DNA from: Zarea fungicola
Lineage: Eukaryota; Ascomycota; Sordariomycetes; Hypocreales; Cordycipitaceae
Length of the DNA: 46,945 bases
Direction: 5' to 3'
Assembly: GCA_900169235.1 (NCBI GenBank)
Contig: FWCC01000360.1
Span: 1-46,945 of the forward strand
The notes under the pieces were generated by a model. The model was given only the letters and a program-made list of their open reading frames with translations, was not told where the DNA came from and made no database searches. Below, piece by piece: positions 31,168-43,656 of the stretch. Every line of letters starts with the position of its first letter. The first letter of the stretch is position 1. A program made the translations under genes and the position numbers.

Positions 31168-32870
31168 TTAGACAGGGGAAAGAGCAGCAATTGTGCCATT
31201 CTCTTTATTCGCCTGGTCTTCCATGTCTTCCTTTTCCTTCCTCTTCGTCTTGTCTGCATCATCACCCTTGTCATCTTCTTTTTCCTTGTCCGTCTTTCGC
31301 ACCTCAAATACATGCTGGCTTGTAAAGCCCTTCTCCGTGCGCACGTCAATCACCTGATCCTTGGGCACCATTTCATGCTCCAGCTTCCATCCCAAGCGTC
31401 GGCACAACTCCGCGACCACGGCATCGCAGTCGCCCAGCAAGTCAATATCAAAGTTGATGTGCGTGACGGGCTGGCGCGAGACGTAAATCTGGGGCACGTG
31501 TGAGGGCAGCCAGCTTACAATCTCCGACACGGGCGTTACCTTGAGAGAAGTGCCAATGACAATCACCAGATCCACCTTGTCGCGGTCATTTTCCGTCAGG
31601 CGGCGCGAAAACTCATCGGGGAGGGCTTCGCCGAAAAAGGTAATGTCGGGCTTCATGACGCCCGTGGTGGGCACGTCGTAGGCCGAGGAATTGTCGTCAG
31701 AGCTGTCATTGTTGGCGGACCACCGGCGGCGTTTCTTGTCCGACGTGGCCGCGCTGCGCTGGGGCCGCTTCGAGGAGGAGCGGCTAGAGGTGGGTGCTGA
31801 AGCCTGTGTGCAGCGAGGACACCGGGGAATGTGGCCGGCGCGGATATCAGGAAAGATGCTCTCGCCAGGCATCTGAAACCCACACTGCACGCAGGACGCC
31901 GTCCCGAAGGATCCATGGCACTGAATCAGTTTATCCTTGGGAACACCCGCCTTGACCTCCAAGTTGTCAATGTTCTGCGAATAATTCGTGAGGAGCTTGC
32001 CCCTCTTGTGCAGCATGGCAATAAACTTGTGCGTCGGCGTATACCGCTCCGTGGCCGGTATGATATCCTTGGCGACGGAGTAAAAGATGGTCGGGTCCTC
32101 CTTAAAGACGTCGATATCAAAGACCTCCTGCGGATCGCTCAGACCGAGATGCGCGAGCTTAGAATACAACCCTGTACCTTTGGAGCGGAAATCAGGAATG
32201 CCGAGCGAGGTGGATATGCCAGCGCCCGTAATGAGGATAATGTTGGAGCTCTTGGCGATCAAGCCGACAGCGTCGTCGACGCTGTTGAAGCGGGCAATCT
32301 TGGCACGCTTGGAGAGCTCGCGGGTGATGGCGAGGGAGAGGAGGCTGTAGTAAGACTCGTCGGGTTGGCCTTCAAGGAATTGGGGCGGGCGGATGGAAAA
32401 TGCCGAGAGAAGCTTCTTGGCTGTGTAACGGCCAGCGTCAACGGTGCGCTGGCAAAAGACGGCAGGCCCTTGTTCACGTAATTCTCTGCGTAGACGATTT
32501 GCCTCGTCTGGTGTACAGGCATCATGTTCTACAGGATTTTTCAAGTTAGCGAGGGGCTTGCGTTTAGATGGCGATAAAAATGAATGTGAAAACGCTGATG
32601 AAAGGAAAATCAAAACGTACGGCCGGTGGTAGAAGAAGAGGCAGAGGTGTCCTCAGTAATGACTTCAAAGGCGTCCTCAAACAGCGAGTCCGTCTCCCAC
32701 GAGTCACGTACATCAGCGACGCGCTCCTCGAGATCGGCGAGCGAGACGTTAATGGCGGCGTCCTTGAGCTGCTCGACGGAAGCCTCAGGTGGCAGGTCAT
32801 CGACCGCATTGACGTGAGCTCGGCGACGCGGCGGCTTGACAGCTCTCGTGGCGCCGCGTTTGGTGCTCAT
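31168..32870 (-). CDS. SIR2: NAD-dependent histone deacetylase SIR2/HST1 type
   Basis: Class I sirtuin, removing acyl groups from histone lysines with NAD+, nuclear, used in silencing. Two exons, 32621-32870 and 31168-32528, with a 92-nt intron (GCTAAC branch), give 536 residues. An N-terminal helical region (DDLPPEASVEQLKDAAINVS) precedes the catalytic core. Core motifs: GAGIS at 185-189, GIPDFRSKGTGLYSKL, QNID at 268-271 and the catalytic H288 in QCHGSF. Zinc cysteines are C296, C299, C320 and C323 (CVQC...CPRC). A Ser/Lys-rich insert with KKRRR follows, a likely NLS, then PDITFFGEALP, VIGTSLKVTPVSEIV and the NAD pocket end VTHINFDIDLLGDCD. The C terminus is highly charged. All catalytic residues are intact. 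Start is ATG 32870, just before the conserved N terminus; an in-frame ATG at 33074 is discussed in the findings. Confidence 0.93.
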
Positions 32871-35444
32871 TGGGAGCGAGCCGAGTTTGTGTTGGTGGTG
32901 AAGTGCCGGTTTGTAGGAGGTGGTGTAACGTTTGTAGTAAATATGATTTTGTTGGACTAATCGTAAGCTGGCCTGCCTCTCTAGAAAGTAATCCCTTGAA
33001 GCCAACGCAGTAGTGGATCGCAAACAGTACTGTCTTTTAGTGATTGCGTAATGCGTCTGTTGGATGAGTACCAAAATTAAGGTGTAGAGTTTTTTTTTGC
33101 ATGTGTTGTGGTAAGCCGAAATGTTAAAAAGTGGCTAGGCAAGGAGGGAGAAAAGTGAAGAAGGTGAAGATGAAGTCAGAAGGAGACAGGTAGGCAAGGA
33201 TGCCTGGCGTTGGCGGCTAATTTTGACTGGTTTGGTGTTAAGTGACGAGTCCCAATTCCCAACCTGGAGGGTGGTATCAGCGTCCTATTTAATGAGGCCG
33301 TTTGGTGTGAATTCGGTGGTTGGCTGGGGCTGTTGTTGTTATGTTGGAAAGCAGTAGAAACGCCAGTCGCCTTGAGAAAAGGGCTGTCGAAGGGTGTTAA
33401 TTTAGCTCCCAGTATCGTTGGATCAAAAATTCCGTTTGTTACAGCGTACAACTGCTTCGTATTGTAGAAGAAACAAAGAGACTGAACCAAGTGTGTTTTT
33501 ACAGGTGTTGACGTATTGCGAAGGAAACGCACAAGGGTCCACCCAAAAGCCAAGTCTGAATGAGCTGGCTTTATCTTTTTTGGGCGAAAAGAGGGATACT
33601 CAAGTTGAGATGGGGAGAGTTTTGTCTCACCACAAAGGTGGTGGGTAGAGATGCTTTCTTGCTGCAGAAGGGCGAGAGAGAAAAAATGGTCAGGATAATA
33701 ATTGTCCAGAAAACCGGAAAACAAATGCAAAAATGAAGCCGCCTTTTTTTCTGATTGGCGATTATTTGGAATATTTCTCCTGTTTGCATCTGATTGCCCA
33801 ACTCTTCGTTCTAGATGTTGTGACCAAGAGCGAATACTGGCAATTCACCAGAATTGCTAGTTATCCCCAGAGTACTAATTCTCTACAGAAAGAAAAAGAA
33901 ACGAAAAGGAGGAAAGAGAAAGAGAGCGAAGAAACCAGACAGCACCTGGCAAGACGAGTTGCACAAGAAGAGTGGTGTTGAATGGAATGTGTGCAATCAG
34001 TACAGGAAAGACAGGTAGAGAGGACACCACCACCACCACCAGGCAGTGGAAAACAAAAGCCATGCCAAGGGGAGACAAGAATGGAACCCCAGAAAATCTG
34101 CGCACAAGGTGGCGGCTGTGTCTCTGGTTCTAGACTTTTTGGCTACCAACGCATTGCGCAAGGCGTACATTAGTTTGGGCTACTACCAGCAAATAACTGT
34201 ACTCAAGTCCTGATAAACTTTGCCAACCCAAAGGATTCAACTGAGCAGACTTTTTGTGCAAGTTATGAGGAGCAGATTGGTTTAACTTCATATTACAGCC
34301 AGCTCGCAGATAGGTCAAAGTGCACCAGCCCTCCTCCATCTATTGCACATACCTTGGTATACATGGCCCGTCCTCCTTGATGCCCAAACACCGTCTAAAT
34401 CCTGACCAGCAAGGGATACAATTGTCAACCGCGCACTGTGTATTATTTATCACTTGTATGAACAATATGTTCTCACATGTTCAAGGAGCGATTGGTGACA
34501 ACTCCTCGCCCGTGCTTCTCTCTCTCTGTATGTAGCATAGAATCTCCAAAATGACCTCCTCCATCACGGTTGCCATCAAGGTATTAGTCTATATCTTGTC
34601 GGAATTAGCCTTATCGTCATCAAAATACGCATCGTCGGTTCCAATCCAAAATACCCAGATCCGCGACTTATCGTCCCTGCTTCTACCGGCCCCGCACACG
34701 TGTAGCAACCAGTACCCCTCCTCGCTGTTACCGATCCTTTTTGCATTTCCTCTCCTCTCCCTCTCCAGTCCACTCTCAACAGTAGACAAGCATTTCATTA
34801 TTTATATCATTGAGTGTTTTGATTTGCAACTTGCCCTGTTATTTTCTGTATGTAGATCCAATTCTGCTCGCACGAGAATTGCTTCACAATTCGTCTCAGT
34901 CGAATATCATAGTTCCATCTACACCCGTCTGCCGGCTATCCCGACAAAAAATTGCTCAGCACATATGAAATATGCAACCTTTAGCTGCTGAAGTGGAGGA
35001 AAAAACACATAATCCCAGCCAGCATTTGGCCAATGCATGTACGCCGGCTACATCCGTGTGCCAATGCAACCCTGCCAGTCCGGTGTCCCACCATATTCCT
35101 TCCACGCATAAGATTTAAAGGCTGTTGCAACATTTCATACGATTTCTTGGTTTGTTTATTCCTTTAAAATGATATGTGACTATGGGAAATATTTAGACGT
35201 GTGGGTGGGTGTGGGTGGGTGTCAGCAAGAGAAGGAATCTGGCCAAGTCTTGCAATCCAGACTCGACATAATGCAAAAATGGTGATCAGACAAGAAAGAA
35301 CCCGTTCCCTACTTCCAAAAAAAATAACATAATAAAATAACCATTGTGAGTTTTGGTATAATAAACTACTTGTACAAAAGGCGCCTTGATTCTCCCCTTC
35401 TCGATTTTAGTTTCCATAATAAAAAGTAATAGTAAAAAACTCCC
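32871..35444. other. 2.6-kb intergenic region between SIR2 start and PMC1 stop
   Basis: No gene supported. It carries the SIR2 promoter/leader, including an in-frame upstream extension to 33074, a purine-rich tract (about 33889-33945), a CACCACCACC run near 34025, AT-rich sequence and a G-quadruplex motif (35203-35219). The longest frames (33176-33730 minus, 34551-34991 plus) show no domain or splice context. Confidence 0.45.
35203..35219 (+). other. G-quadruplex motif
   Basis: Four GGG runs (35203-35205, 35207-35209, 35213-35215, 35217-35219) separated by loops T, TGT and T. Such short loops favour a very stable parallel quadruplex. It lies 226 bp past the PMC1 stop, on the template strand for PMC1 transcription. 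Confidence 0.8.
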
Positions 35445-38400
35445 TTAGTGTGTATTTGATTCATTGTACGTGTTGTTACCTTCAGCTTCATCACGCTCAT
35501 CAGCTGATCGTCTACCCGCGGGCGACCATGCCGCCGCAACACCCGCCGCCACAAGACCTGCCATGACAGTCGGTGCACCTAGCGCAGAGTTGGACCGCGA
35601 TCTGTTGGACCTTGATCGGTTTCTTGTCTCGGGTGGTGGTGGGTGGTGTGGGAAGCTATCTTCACGCTCCGGCGTCGGTGCTGCATTCACGGAGTTGGAC
35701 CGGGAGTGCGACGGGCTACGCGAGCGCATCAGTGCCTCCTTGGGATGCTGCATAGCAAATTTGAGATTGTTTAGGCGTCCGCCCTTCATGCGACGGATAA
35801 AGTTAAGCTCGTCGCGGACGTCAGCCAGTGGCTCCGGGTACATCTCCATCTCTGCGTCTGAGATGGTCACGCCAGGAATTTTGCTCGAGCTCCTCTTCAA
35901 GAAGCCTGGAACAAGAGCAATCACTAGCGAGTCAGGGATCAAGCGGATAAAAACACCAACAGGTATCGAGATGGCGCCAAGAACAATCGCAATCCCCCAC
36001 ATGGTCGGCGACTGGTGCTTCGCAATCTGAAACGCGGCACCGCCGAAAAAGATGATGATGACTTGTCCGCCACACATAATGGCGTTGATACCAATGAAGA
36101 ACCAGTTCTGTGTCAAACCCTCGAAGATGTTAAATTGATTATCCAGACGGCGATTATTCCACTGGTTAAAAATTTGCATCCACACAAATGTGTTGAAGAC
36201 GAGGGTTGCTTGCTGATCTTTGGGGGGAACGTCATTGGGGCCAGGAAGAGGCAGAATGCCCTTCGGACTTCCATAGTAGAGCATGAAGGTGATAGCGAGC
36301 TGGTAGATGGCCTGTCCAATGATCATCTTCCACATGGTCGGTGAGATGATGGACGAGCCCTTGCGTTCAGGCTTTCGGTCAAGAACACTTTCCTGGGGTG
36401 GGTCGGTTGCAAGCGCCAAAGCAGCGAGTGTATCCATGATGAGGTTGACCCAGAGTAGCTGCACGGCTGTGAGAACAGACTTGCCGTCTGAGCTCGACAC
36501 GGCCGAAACAAACGTAAGAACAACGGCGGTAATGTTTACAGTGAGCTGGAACTGCAGAAAACGCTTGACGGCGTCGTTGACGGCGCGACCCCATTTGAGG
36601 GCCTTGACGATGCTGGTGAAGTTGTCGTCCATTAGAATAATAGCAGACGCCTCCTTGGCGACCTCAGTTCCAGCAATGCCCATAGAGAAACCAACGTCGG
36701 CAGTCTTGAGCGCAGGGGCGTCATTGGTACCATCACCGGTGACGGCGACAGTCTCGCCCTTTTCTTTGAGGCGCTTGACAAGGATTCGCTTGTCTTCAGG
36801 GCTGGATCTGGCAAGGACGTGGAGCTTGGGGATAATTTCCATTTGCTGTAGCTTGCTCAGGTTGCGGAACTCTGGCCCCTCCATGATCATGCTGTGGGGT
36901 TGGAGAATACCGCATTCCTTTGCAATCGCTTGCGCCGTCAACTTATTGTCACCAGTAACCATGCGCACCACGACACCGGCGTGCTGGCACTTCTTGACGG
37001 CTTCATAAACGCCCTCACGAAGAGGATCCTGGATACCGACAACGCCCAGCAGAGTCATGTCTAGAAAGAGGTCATCAAAGTTGACCTCGGTGCTGCCGCC
37101 ATCGCCACGGCGGGCACCTTTTGGCGGCCAGGCGTCAAAGTCTCGGTAGCAAAGACCAATAGTACGCAGAGATCGGTTGGCATAGCTTTCAATGATCTGA
37201 TTAATAGTCTGAACATTGCGAGAAGTCATTGCGGTGACCGAATCATCTGCGGCGGGGTCTCTTAAAGTCGTCTTGCACTTTGCCAGGAGAATCTCAGAGG
37301 CACCCTTCACATACAGTCTGTATTTGCCTTTGGGGAGCTGGACGACAACGCCCATGCATTTGCGGCCAGAGTCAAAAGGAATAATCTGAACAACGTTGGC
37401 ACTTTCGCGGATCTCAGCAACAGGACCCATACCCAGGAAGTCTTTGGCAAAGAGCAGAAGAGCCGACTCGGTTTTGGAACCAATAAAAGTCATCTCGCCT
37501 TCTACTTCGCCTTCAAACGCGGTCGAGTTGAGTGCAACAGACTTGAGAATCAACTCCTTCACAGGCTCGCTAAGCATTTCAACAAATTGAGGAGGGGAAA
37601 TATCAGAGCTAGAGTCCTCAAAGGAATCAGCAGGCGAGTCAGGATTGCTGCTATGATGTTGCTTGGCTCCACCGAAGCGATGCGTCGTACCAATCGTTCC
37701 AGAAACAACCTGCATCTTGTTCTGTGTCAAAGTGCCCGTCTTGTCTGAGCAAATTGTCGTGGCATTGCCCATGACCTCGCAAGCTTTGAGATGGCGGACA
37801 AGGTTGGCATCTTTCAACATTCGAGTTGTGGCAAAAGCCAGTGCAAGCGTGACAGCAAGAGGAAGACCTTCAGGTACCGCGACAACGATAATAGTGACAA
37901 CGACGATGAAAATTTCCAGAAACATTTGGCCCTTTTGGGCTGGGGTAACACCCCCTCCCAGGTGTGGGAGTCGAACGAGGAATTCAATGAAGAGAACAAT
38001 GAATAGTAGCAAACCGGCGGCACCGCCAAGCTTTGCAATATACGTGGCAATAACATTGAGCTTGGCCTGCAGGGGTGTCATTTCGGGGTCTTCGTTGAGG
38101 GCCATGAGAGTCTTGCCGTATGAAGAATAGATACCAGTCGAGGTAGCCATGTAGGTACCGACACCTTCCATGATGCGGGCACCAGACTGGATAAACGGGT
38201 CCATCTTCTTGAGGCTTTCGTGGCCCTCAATGGCATTGTAGACTTCGTCTGCCGAGCGTTTGCTAATGATATCAGACTCACCAGTCGTCTGAGACTCGTC
38301 GCACTTGACATTGAAACCCTCGATAAGAACACCATCAACGGGAACAAGATCACCAGGTTCCAAAAGAATGACATCGCCAGCCATGACATCGAAGACAGAT

Positions 38401-39715
38401 ATTTCAGTGGTTTTGCCTCCTCGTACCACTTTGATGAGACGATCTTGCTTCTTCTTGTTCAACTGGGCAAACTGGCGTTCTTTGGAGTAATCATTGAGCG
38501 AACCGACAATGACGACAATAGCAATGGCGACGATAATGGCAACACCCTCGACCCATTCGACCTTTGGCTCATCTGGCTCGTGCTTCTGGCCAAATGTCTG
38601 GTAGAGGCCAACGCCAAGACTGATGGCAGCAGCGATGGAGAGAAGAATAAGAACTTTGTCGTTGTAGGTAATCCACATGAGCTGGAGAAGAGACTTTCCC
38701 TTTTTGACGGGGAGACGATTGTCGCGAAAGACACGATAGCGATCAACAAAATTCTCGCCAACCTTGCTGCCTCTAGAAGCTCTGCTAACTCGCGTGTCGG
38801 ATTGCTCGAGAGCGGCGTGGCTAGACGAGCCCTCGGTGTTGATCTTGACGTTTTTGCCCGTAGCGGTGGCTTCTTCAAAGGTGACATGCCCGGTTAGAGT
38901 GGTTTCGTCGGGACTGAGGCCAGATTTGCGGTCGCTGCGAAGACCCTTCTCGAGACCGGCGAGACCACCAAGCTGGTAAAAGGCATTGAGGCTCTTGGGG
39001 TTGAACATTTTATTGAGCTGGCCCGGGGTAAAAGCAAAGGGATTGTTGTCGACCTCGAAATGCTCTTCGGTGCCGACATCGGGTTTGAGGGCCGCATCAT
39101 CCTTCATGATCTTCTCATTGCTCAGCGATGACTTGTACCTATCAGTTTGGGCGGTGGAAGCGACTACCGTTGTCTCGCCATATGAATGTAATGATCTGGT
39201 GGCGTCTTCAGATTCGAGGGAATTTTGACGGGGCCGGTTGTTGTCAGAGGGTACCGAGAGGAATCCGGCGCCGCGCTCGCCGAAGCCGAGGACGGGACTG
39301 GAAACATTGTGTGGACTCGTAGGGCGACTATCTCTACTGTCGAACGAGGTCTCTGTTCTGAGATCGGGGCGGCCCACACGGCTAGAGAGGGCGGATGTTG
39401 GCTCAGCGGCCAAAGTCGTCGGGGAGATGGTGTCTTCGATTGGTGAAGTAAAGAGTTGCGCGGGTTGGTTATCTTCACTCTGTGTCATTTCGACAGCACT
39501 TTGTGCAGGGCTAACGGCAGTTGTGTCGATTGTGATGGTTGGCCTACAGTACATATGGAGTTAGTAACAGACAATCGGGTTGTGCTGCTCTATATGCAGA
39601 CGGTCTTGCAGGTGTTGAGAGGGAGGCCGCCGCGTCTGTGGCGAGCCCGAGACAATACGCACGCTCGTCGCCTACCAGTGGGAGGCGGTGGCTCATTATC
39701 GCTGGGTTCAGCCAT
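35445..39715 (-). CDS. PMC1: Calcium-transporting P-type ATPase, vacuolar PMC1 type (P2B)
   Basis: Pumps Ca2+ out of the cytosol, probably into the vacuole, driven by ATP. Two exons: 39663-39715 codes MAEPSDNEPPPPTGRRRA, then a 119-nt intron, then 35445-39543; total 1383 residues. The long N terminus is disordered (1-180), followed by the family block FAFTPGQLNKMFNPKSLNAF. P-type landmarks in order: TGES (about 438), PEGLPLAVTLALAFA (575-589), phosphorylation site D618 in SDKTGTLTQNK, KGASE (764-768), TGDGTNDAP (953-961) and VNLIMDTLAALALATDPP. About ten membrane helices. Charged C-terminal tail with RS-rich stretches. I chose the two-exon start because the continuous frame would begin MYCR, created by intron sequence, while the upstream ATG plus GT-AG splice gives a normal PMC1 N terminus. 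A 20-codon uORF lies in the leader. Confidence 0.94.
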
Positions 39716-39733
39716 AGTGGGAGGCTATTGTGA

Positions 39734-39796
39734 CTAGGTTTCCTCGGAAGAGGCTATGCAACGGAGTTGGTCGGTTTCGGTGGCGGCGAACGTCAT
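39734..39796 (-). promoter_or_regulatory. Upstream ORF in the PMC1 leader
   Basis: ATG at 39796 opens a 20-codon frame (MTFAATETDQ, then LRCIASSEET) that stops with TAG at 39736-39734, 18 nt before the PMC1 ATG. If transcription starts upstream of 39796, this would lower PMC1 translation or require reinitiation. The transcription start is not known. Confidence 0.4.
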
Positions 39797-41488
39797 CGAT
39801 CGATTGATTGGATGCTGGCGGACGGATGGCAGTGTAAAATATTTATCAACACGAGTCAAGGAATGCAAAGCAGTATTTGATGACCCTGTCGGGAGCGGTA
39901 GAGCGAGGAGTAGACAAAGTGATCAGGTCCTAGGCAGTCATGGTGAAAAGGTTGGCCCGGCGGTAAAGGTAGGACAAGGACGTGCGGCGAGTGGGAGGGC
40001 GAGTGTTGAAATGAAGTAGCCAAGAGGCTAGCTCTGATGGTGGAGATGGATGAAGAAAGAGTACTGGTACTGTAGCCAAGCCGAGAAGAAGCTACACGCC
40101 GGGAGGGGGTGTCTAGTGTCGGGAAGCGGGCGTATGGAGAGGGCTTTGGAGGAGGAGGAAGGTTGAAGAAAGGATTGGAGTGAAGCAAGGAAAAGTTGTT
40201 TTGATTCGGGCAGCTAGAATGGGTGGTAGCCAGTCTGAGGATACCAGCGTCAGTCCAAATGTTTGCAGGGAGGCGGCCCAGAACAGGTTGCTCAGGCCAA
40301 AAAGTGCCCCCGGACATTGGCCCCAGTGCAGGACGGGTTACCCGCCCACTCTGATTGTGGCAGTGCTGGGCAGCTAAACTGTGTTTGTGATTGGCGTCGT
40401 TCCGGCCCCAAGTGCATCACGGTGGGGCCGGCACAGCGAGACCTTAGATTGGTTCACACAGTCAGAGTAACTTGAGTAATGGTTACAGCAATCAGCCTAA
40501 AGAAAGTACCCAACAGTCAGTCGGTCGATGTTGTCCAACACACATTACAGTGCCAGTAGTCGGAGGGTGTACTTACATTGGCAGTCTTCCCACCAAACCT
40601 CCACTGACATCCACTGGCAACACACCCACTGAAATTTCCCCTAATAATGCTCTGTATCCATCCACTAATGCCGTTCCCGCGGCGAGGCTCCAGACCTTGT
40701 TTCAACAACCCACTCAACAATCATTGCCACTTGCTTGATGTAGCAATAGTCAGGCAGGGGTGTACATGTAATGCCAAGTGCCAAGAGACTTTAATTTTTT
40801 TCCAATTTATCCGGCGGTGGCCCAAGTGGCCCTTTTTGTTCTAGTCTGCCGAGCAGCATAGCATCGTCTGTGTCAGATCACTGTCCTTTGTTGCAACACA
40901 CCAGAGTCCTAATAATACTGGTAAGTAACTTGTACCAGCAGCACGGGCCAGAATTAGGTTCCTTTTTTACAGCAGTGGGGGCAAGTTGCGGCGCTTCTTG
41001 CAACCCCCTGTACAAATGCTTGTTTGCTGGAGACCTCTGGCACACCCCAACTAGTTGCAGGCACTTTTGTGCCCCCTGGAAGCTGGCTGGGTATTGATGA
41101 TGCGCCAGAATCAGCGTCATGCGGATTGGTAGACTGGGCAGTCTTATAACTCTAATATTTGTCTTGTTGTAAATGTAGTTCACTGTCTACTCAATGTAAG
41201 CTGGCACGCCATTCCAACTTCTGTATCTCTTCGTCTTCAATATCCCAGTATCAAAGTAGCTTACCACATTACTGTGACGATTACAAGGATAGAACGTAGC
41301 AACACCATCACACCACCCTCGCACCACGTGCCCTTACATCTGCTGTTGTTGCTGTCATTTCACGTCACTGCCAGCGCGCCACGGTGTGTTGCGGTGCTGC
41401 CCAACTTACACATGACCTGACCTGCCACCATACAATACATCTGCAAGCCATAACCGAGAAAAAAATTGGCTGTACAGTACCAGGACAA

Positions 41489-41539
41489 CCCTTTTTTTCT
41501 TTCTTTTTTTTTTTTTTTCCTTTTCTCCTCTTTTCTTCT
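41489..41539 (+). repeat. 51-nt C/T tract including a 15-T run
   Basis: Uninterrupted pyrimidines on the plus strand (15 consecutive T at 41504-41518). Such tracts exclude nucleosomes and often sit in fungal promoters. No gene follows within 1 kb, so its role is open. Confidence 0.7.
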
Positions 41540-43140
41540 ACTCGGATGATAATTTATGCGTCTACTTTCTCTGGGCGTATCCGTCTCTCATAACACATAC
41601 ATACCATGCTCTGGAGTCCCATTTTGACCCAAACACACATTCCTCTTCCACGAGCTGTTTGCTGGCCAGTACTGGCACCGTTTATTGTTCTGCAGTCGGC
41701 AATTAATCAGTGGACTAGTTACTGATCCGTTTAGAGATCGACAACGGTATTGTTGCTGGTACATACCTCATGGATTTTGGACCCTTCCACAACAAAGCAT
41801 CTAGCGCCACCACCTGGTCCAGCACATCTCAGGGGGGAACAATGTAAACTGCGTAATAATTACTCCAAAAGAAGGAAAAATTATAAAAAGGATCGACGTC
41901 TATTGCTTGCTCTAAAAAAAATAAAAAAGGCGGCAAATTGGTGATAGGGTACCGCAACCGAAAATCTACGCACTCGTCTCGTTAGTTCAAAATATCCAAC
42001 ATGCTTTAGATTCTGGAATGTCATCACTCCACAACTGCCTCACTTGTTCTTGATTATGCTAGGCCAGATCCCATCCCATCTACCTGCTTCCTCACTCCTT
42101 TTTGGGGAGTCATGAATTACCAATGACAAAAGTGGAATACTAGTGGCAGTGCAAAACCTGCGCTCGCCGCCTGCTTATTGTATTTAATTCTTGGGCAACA
42201 TCAACTACGGAGCTGTCAACCGCAGAATCCCCTACCTTGGAGGTGCCCTGTCTCCTATGGGTGGTAATTGTAAATGGCTAATCGTTGTACAAAATCTATA
42301 TTTTATTCTATGCAAAACAACGACGATGTGTGGGCAGCCTCTTTCGTCTCTTATTATAAGTGTAAGCCTACCATTCCGGTATAAAAACACATCCAGTGTA
42401 AAACGACTCTTCTCCTAGTTCTTCTAGACTTGCAAGGAAGCAGAGTGAGGCGGCCACGAGGCACTCGGCTACAGCATGTCCCACCAAATACCAAGGTTAT
42501 CCAGTGAGGCGAAGCATCAAAGCATTGGCAAACGGAATCAAGAAACTATACGGCCAGGTTTTTGCCTATTTCTGCCACACGCCCATTACTCGTAGATTTG
42601 TTTCAATCAAAATGGTGCGGTGGCAATTTATTACAGTAGACAACGATCGCGGGCAGCAAATCGTGCCTTTCCAAGACAGGAAGGTAGTAAGTCAGTATTC
42701 AGCCAGCCAGCTCGGGATACGGTTTCTGGGGCGGCATAGACTTTGCGGAACTACGGAATTGGCTATTATTTGTGTTGTTTACATTCACGTATAACTGCGG
42801 ATAGCCACATATTTCCGTCGAATGGTATCTAGAAACGCTGCCAGTATTGGCGCTTACACACAAAGCGACATATACACATATGTTTAGTCATTCATTCATT
42901 GACGACGCGCAAAAATGCTCTAGTAGTTCACCTTGCTGACTTTCACGACCCTGCATGTCTGATCCGTACATAACCCGGCTGCTCGTCTTGTGCGACAGTG
43001 ACAGATTGTGATTTTGAGGCTGCGTAGCCGCCGCCACTGACCTGTTCGTCACAGCCAGCTGAGCTCGTCCAAGGAAAGGCTGCGATGCCCCGTGCGGCAA
43101 CTGCAATGTAGATAAATATTTATCTAGCCTTTTCCCGTCT

Positions 43141-43656
43141 GTGCGCCCATCCAGGACAGCAGGCTTCATGGTTGTGGGCCTTCTCATCAGCGTTTTGGAG
43201 CAAAGCGATATGTTTAATGTTTCTCATTTCTCCCCTGGCATGCCACAGATTTCGAACAAAAGTGGATTAATTGCTTTGTGTGAGCCTGGTTTGGGACGCG
43301 GCGCTTCTCATGCCAGCTACATTGGCAACAAGTTTAGATCTGGTATGATGGTACTTGCTTGGGCATGGTCTTGTTCCCTTTCGCTATTCTCTTGGCCTGA
43401 TCCTATTCAAGACCATATTCGTATGAATACACCGCTGTCTTACGCTGTCGGCCATGATATCATTCTCATAAGCGGGGGATGCATGCCTTCCATGGTCAGA
43501 CTATTGGATCTTTTGCAATTTTACACAGCCTCAATTTTTGAGACCACTCCAAAGTACCATGTGGTACCACTGGGGTGTGGGTGTGTTTCTCTGGTTCACG
43601 CCGTTACAGCCAATTCAGATCCCATTTCTTGCTGGCGCGGCCGAGATGAGCAATAG
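43141..43656 (+). other. 171-codon open frame of unknown status
   Basis: The longest frame in the PMC1-RRM gap, starting MRPSRTAGFMVVGLL and ending CWRGRDEQ. It is rich in Cys, Met, Ser and hydrophobic residues, with no recognised motif. Third-position usage is only mildly gene-like. No flanking splice signals or partner exon were found. It could be a real small gene, a decayed gene fragment or chance. Confidence 0.2.

Noticed and set aside
31831..32481. 216-codon plus-strand frame inside SIR2
   Set aside because: Antisense to intact sirtuin motifs; no independent domain.
33176..33730. 184-codon minus-strand frame upstream of SIR2
   Set aside because: No recognised domain; could be leader sequence, but coding use is not supported.
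34551..34991. 146-codon plus-strand frame between SIR2 and PMC1
   Set aside because: Ser/Leu-rich translation of pyrimidine-rich DNA, no motif or splice context.
36307..37008. 233-codon plus-strand frame inside PMC1
   Set aside because: Antisense shadow of the well-supported PMC1 coding sequence; arises from its codon pattern.
39544..39554. PMC1 start at ATG 39554 (MYCRPTITI)
   Set aside because: This ATG lies in the intron end (TGTAG acceptor); the upstream exon at 39663-39715 gives a family-like N terminus.
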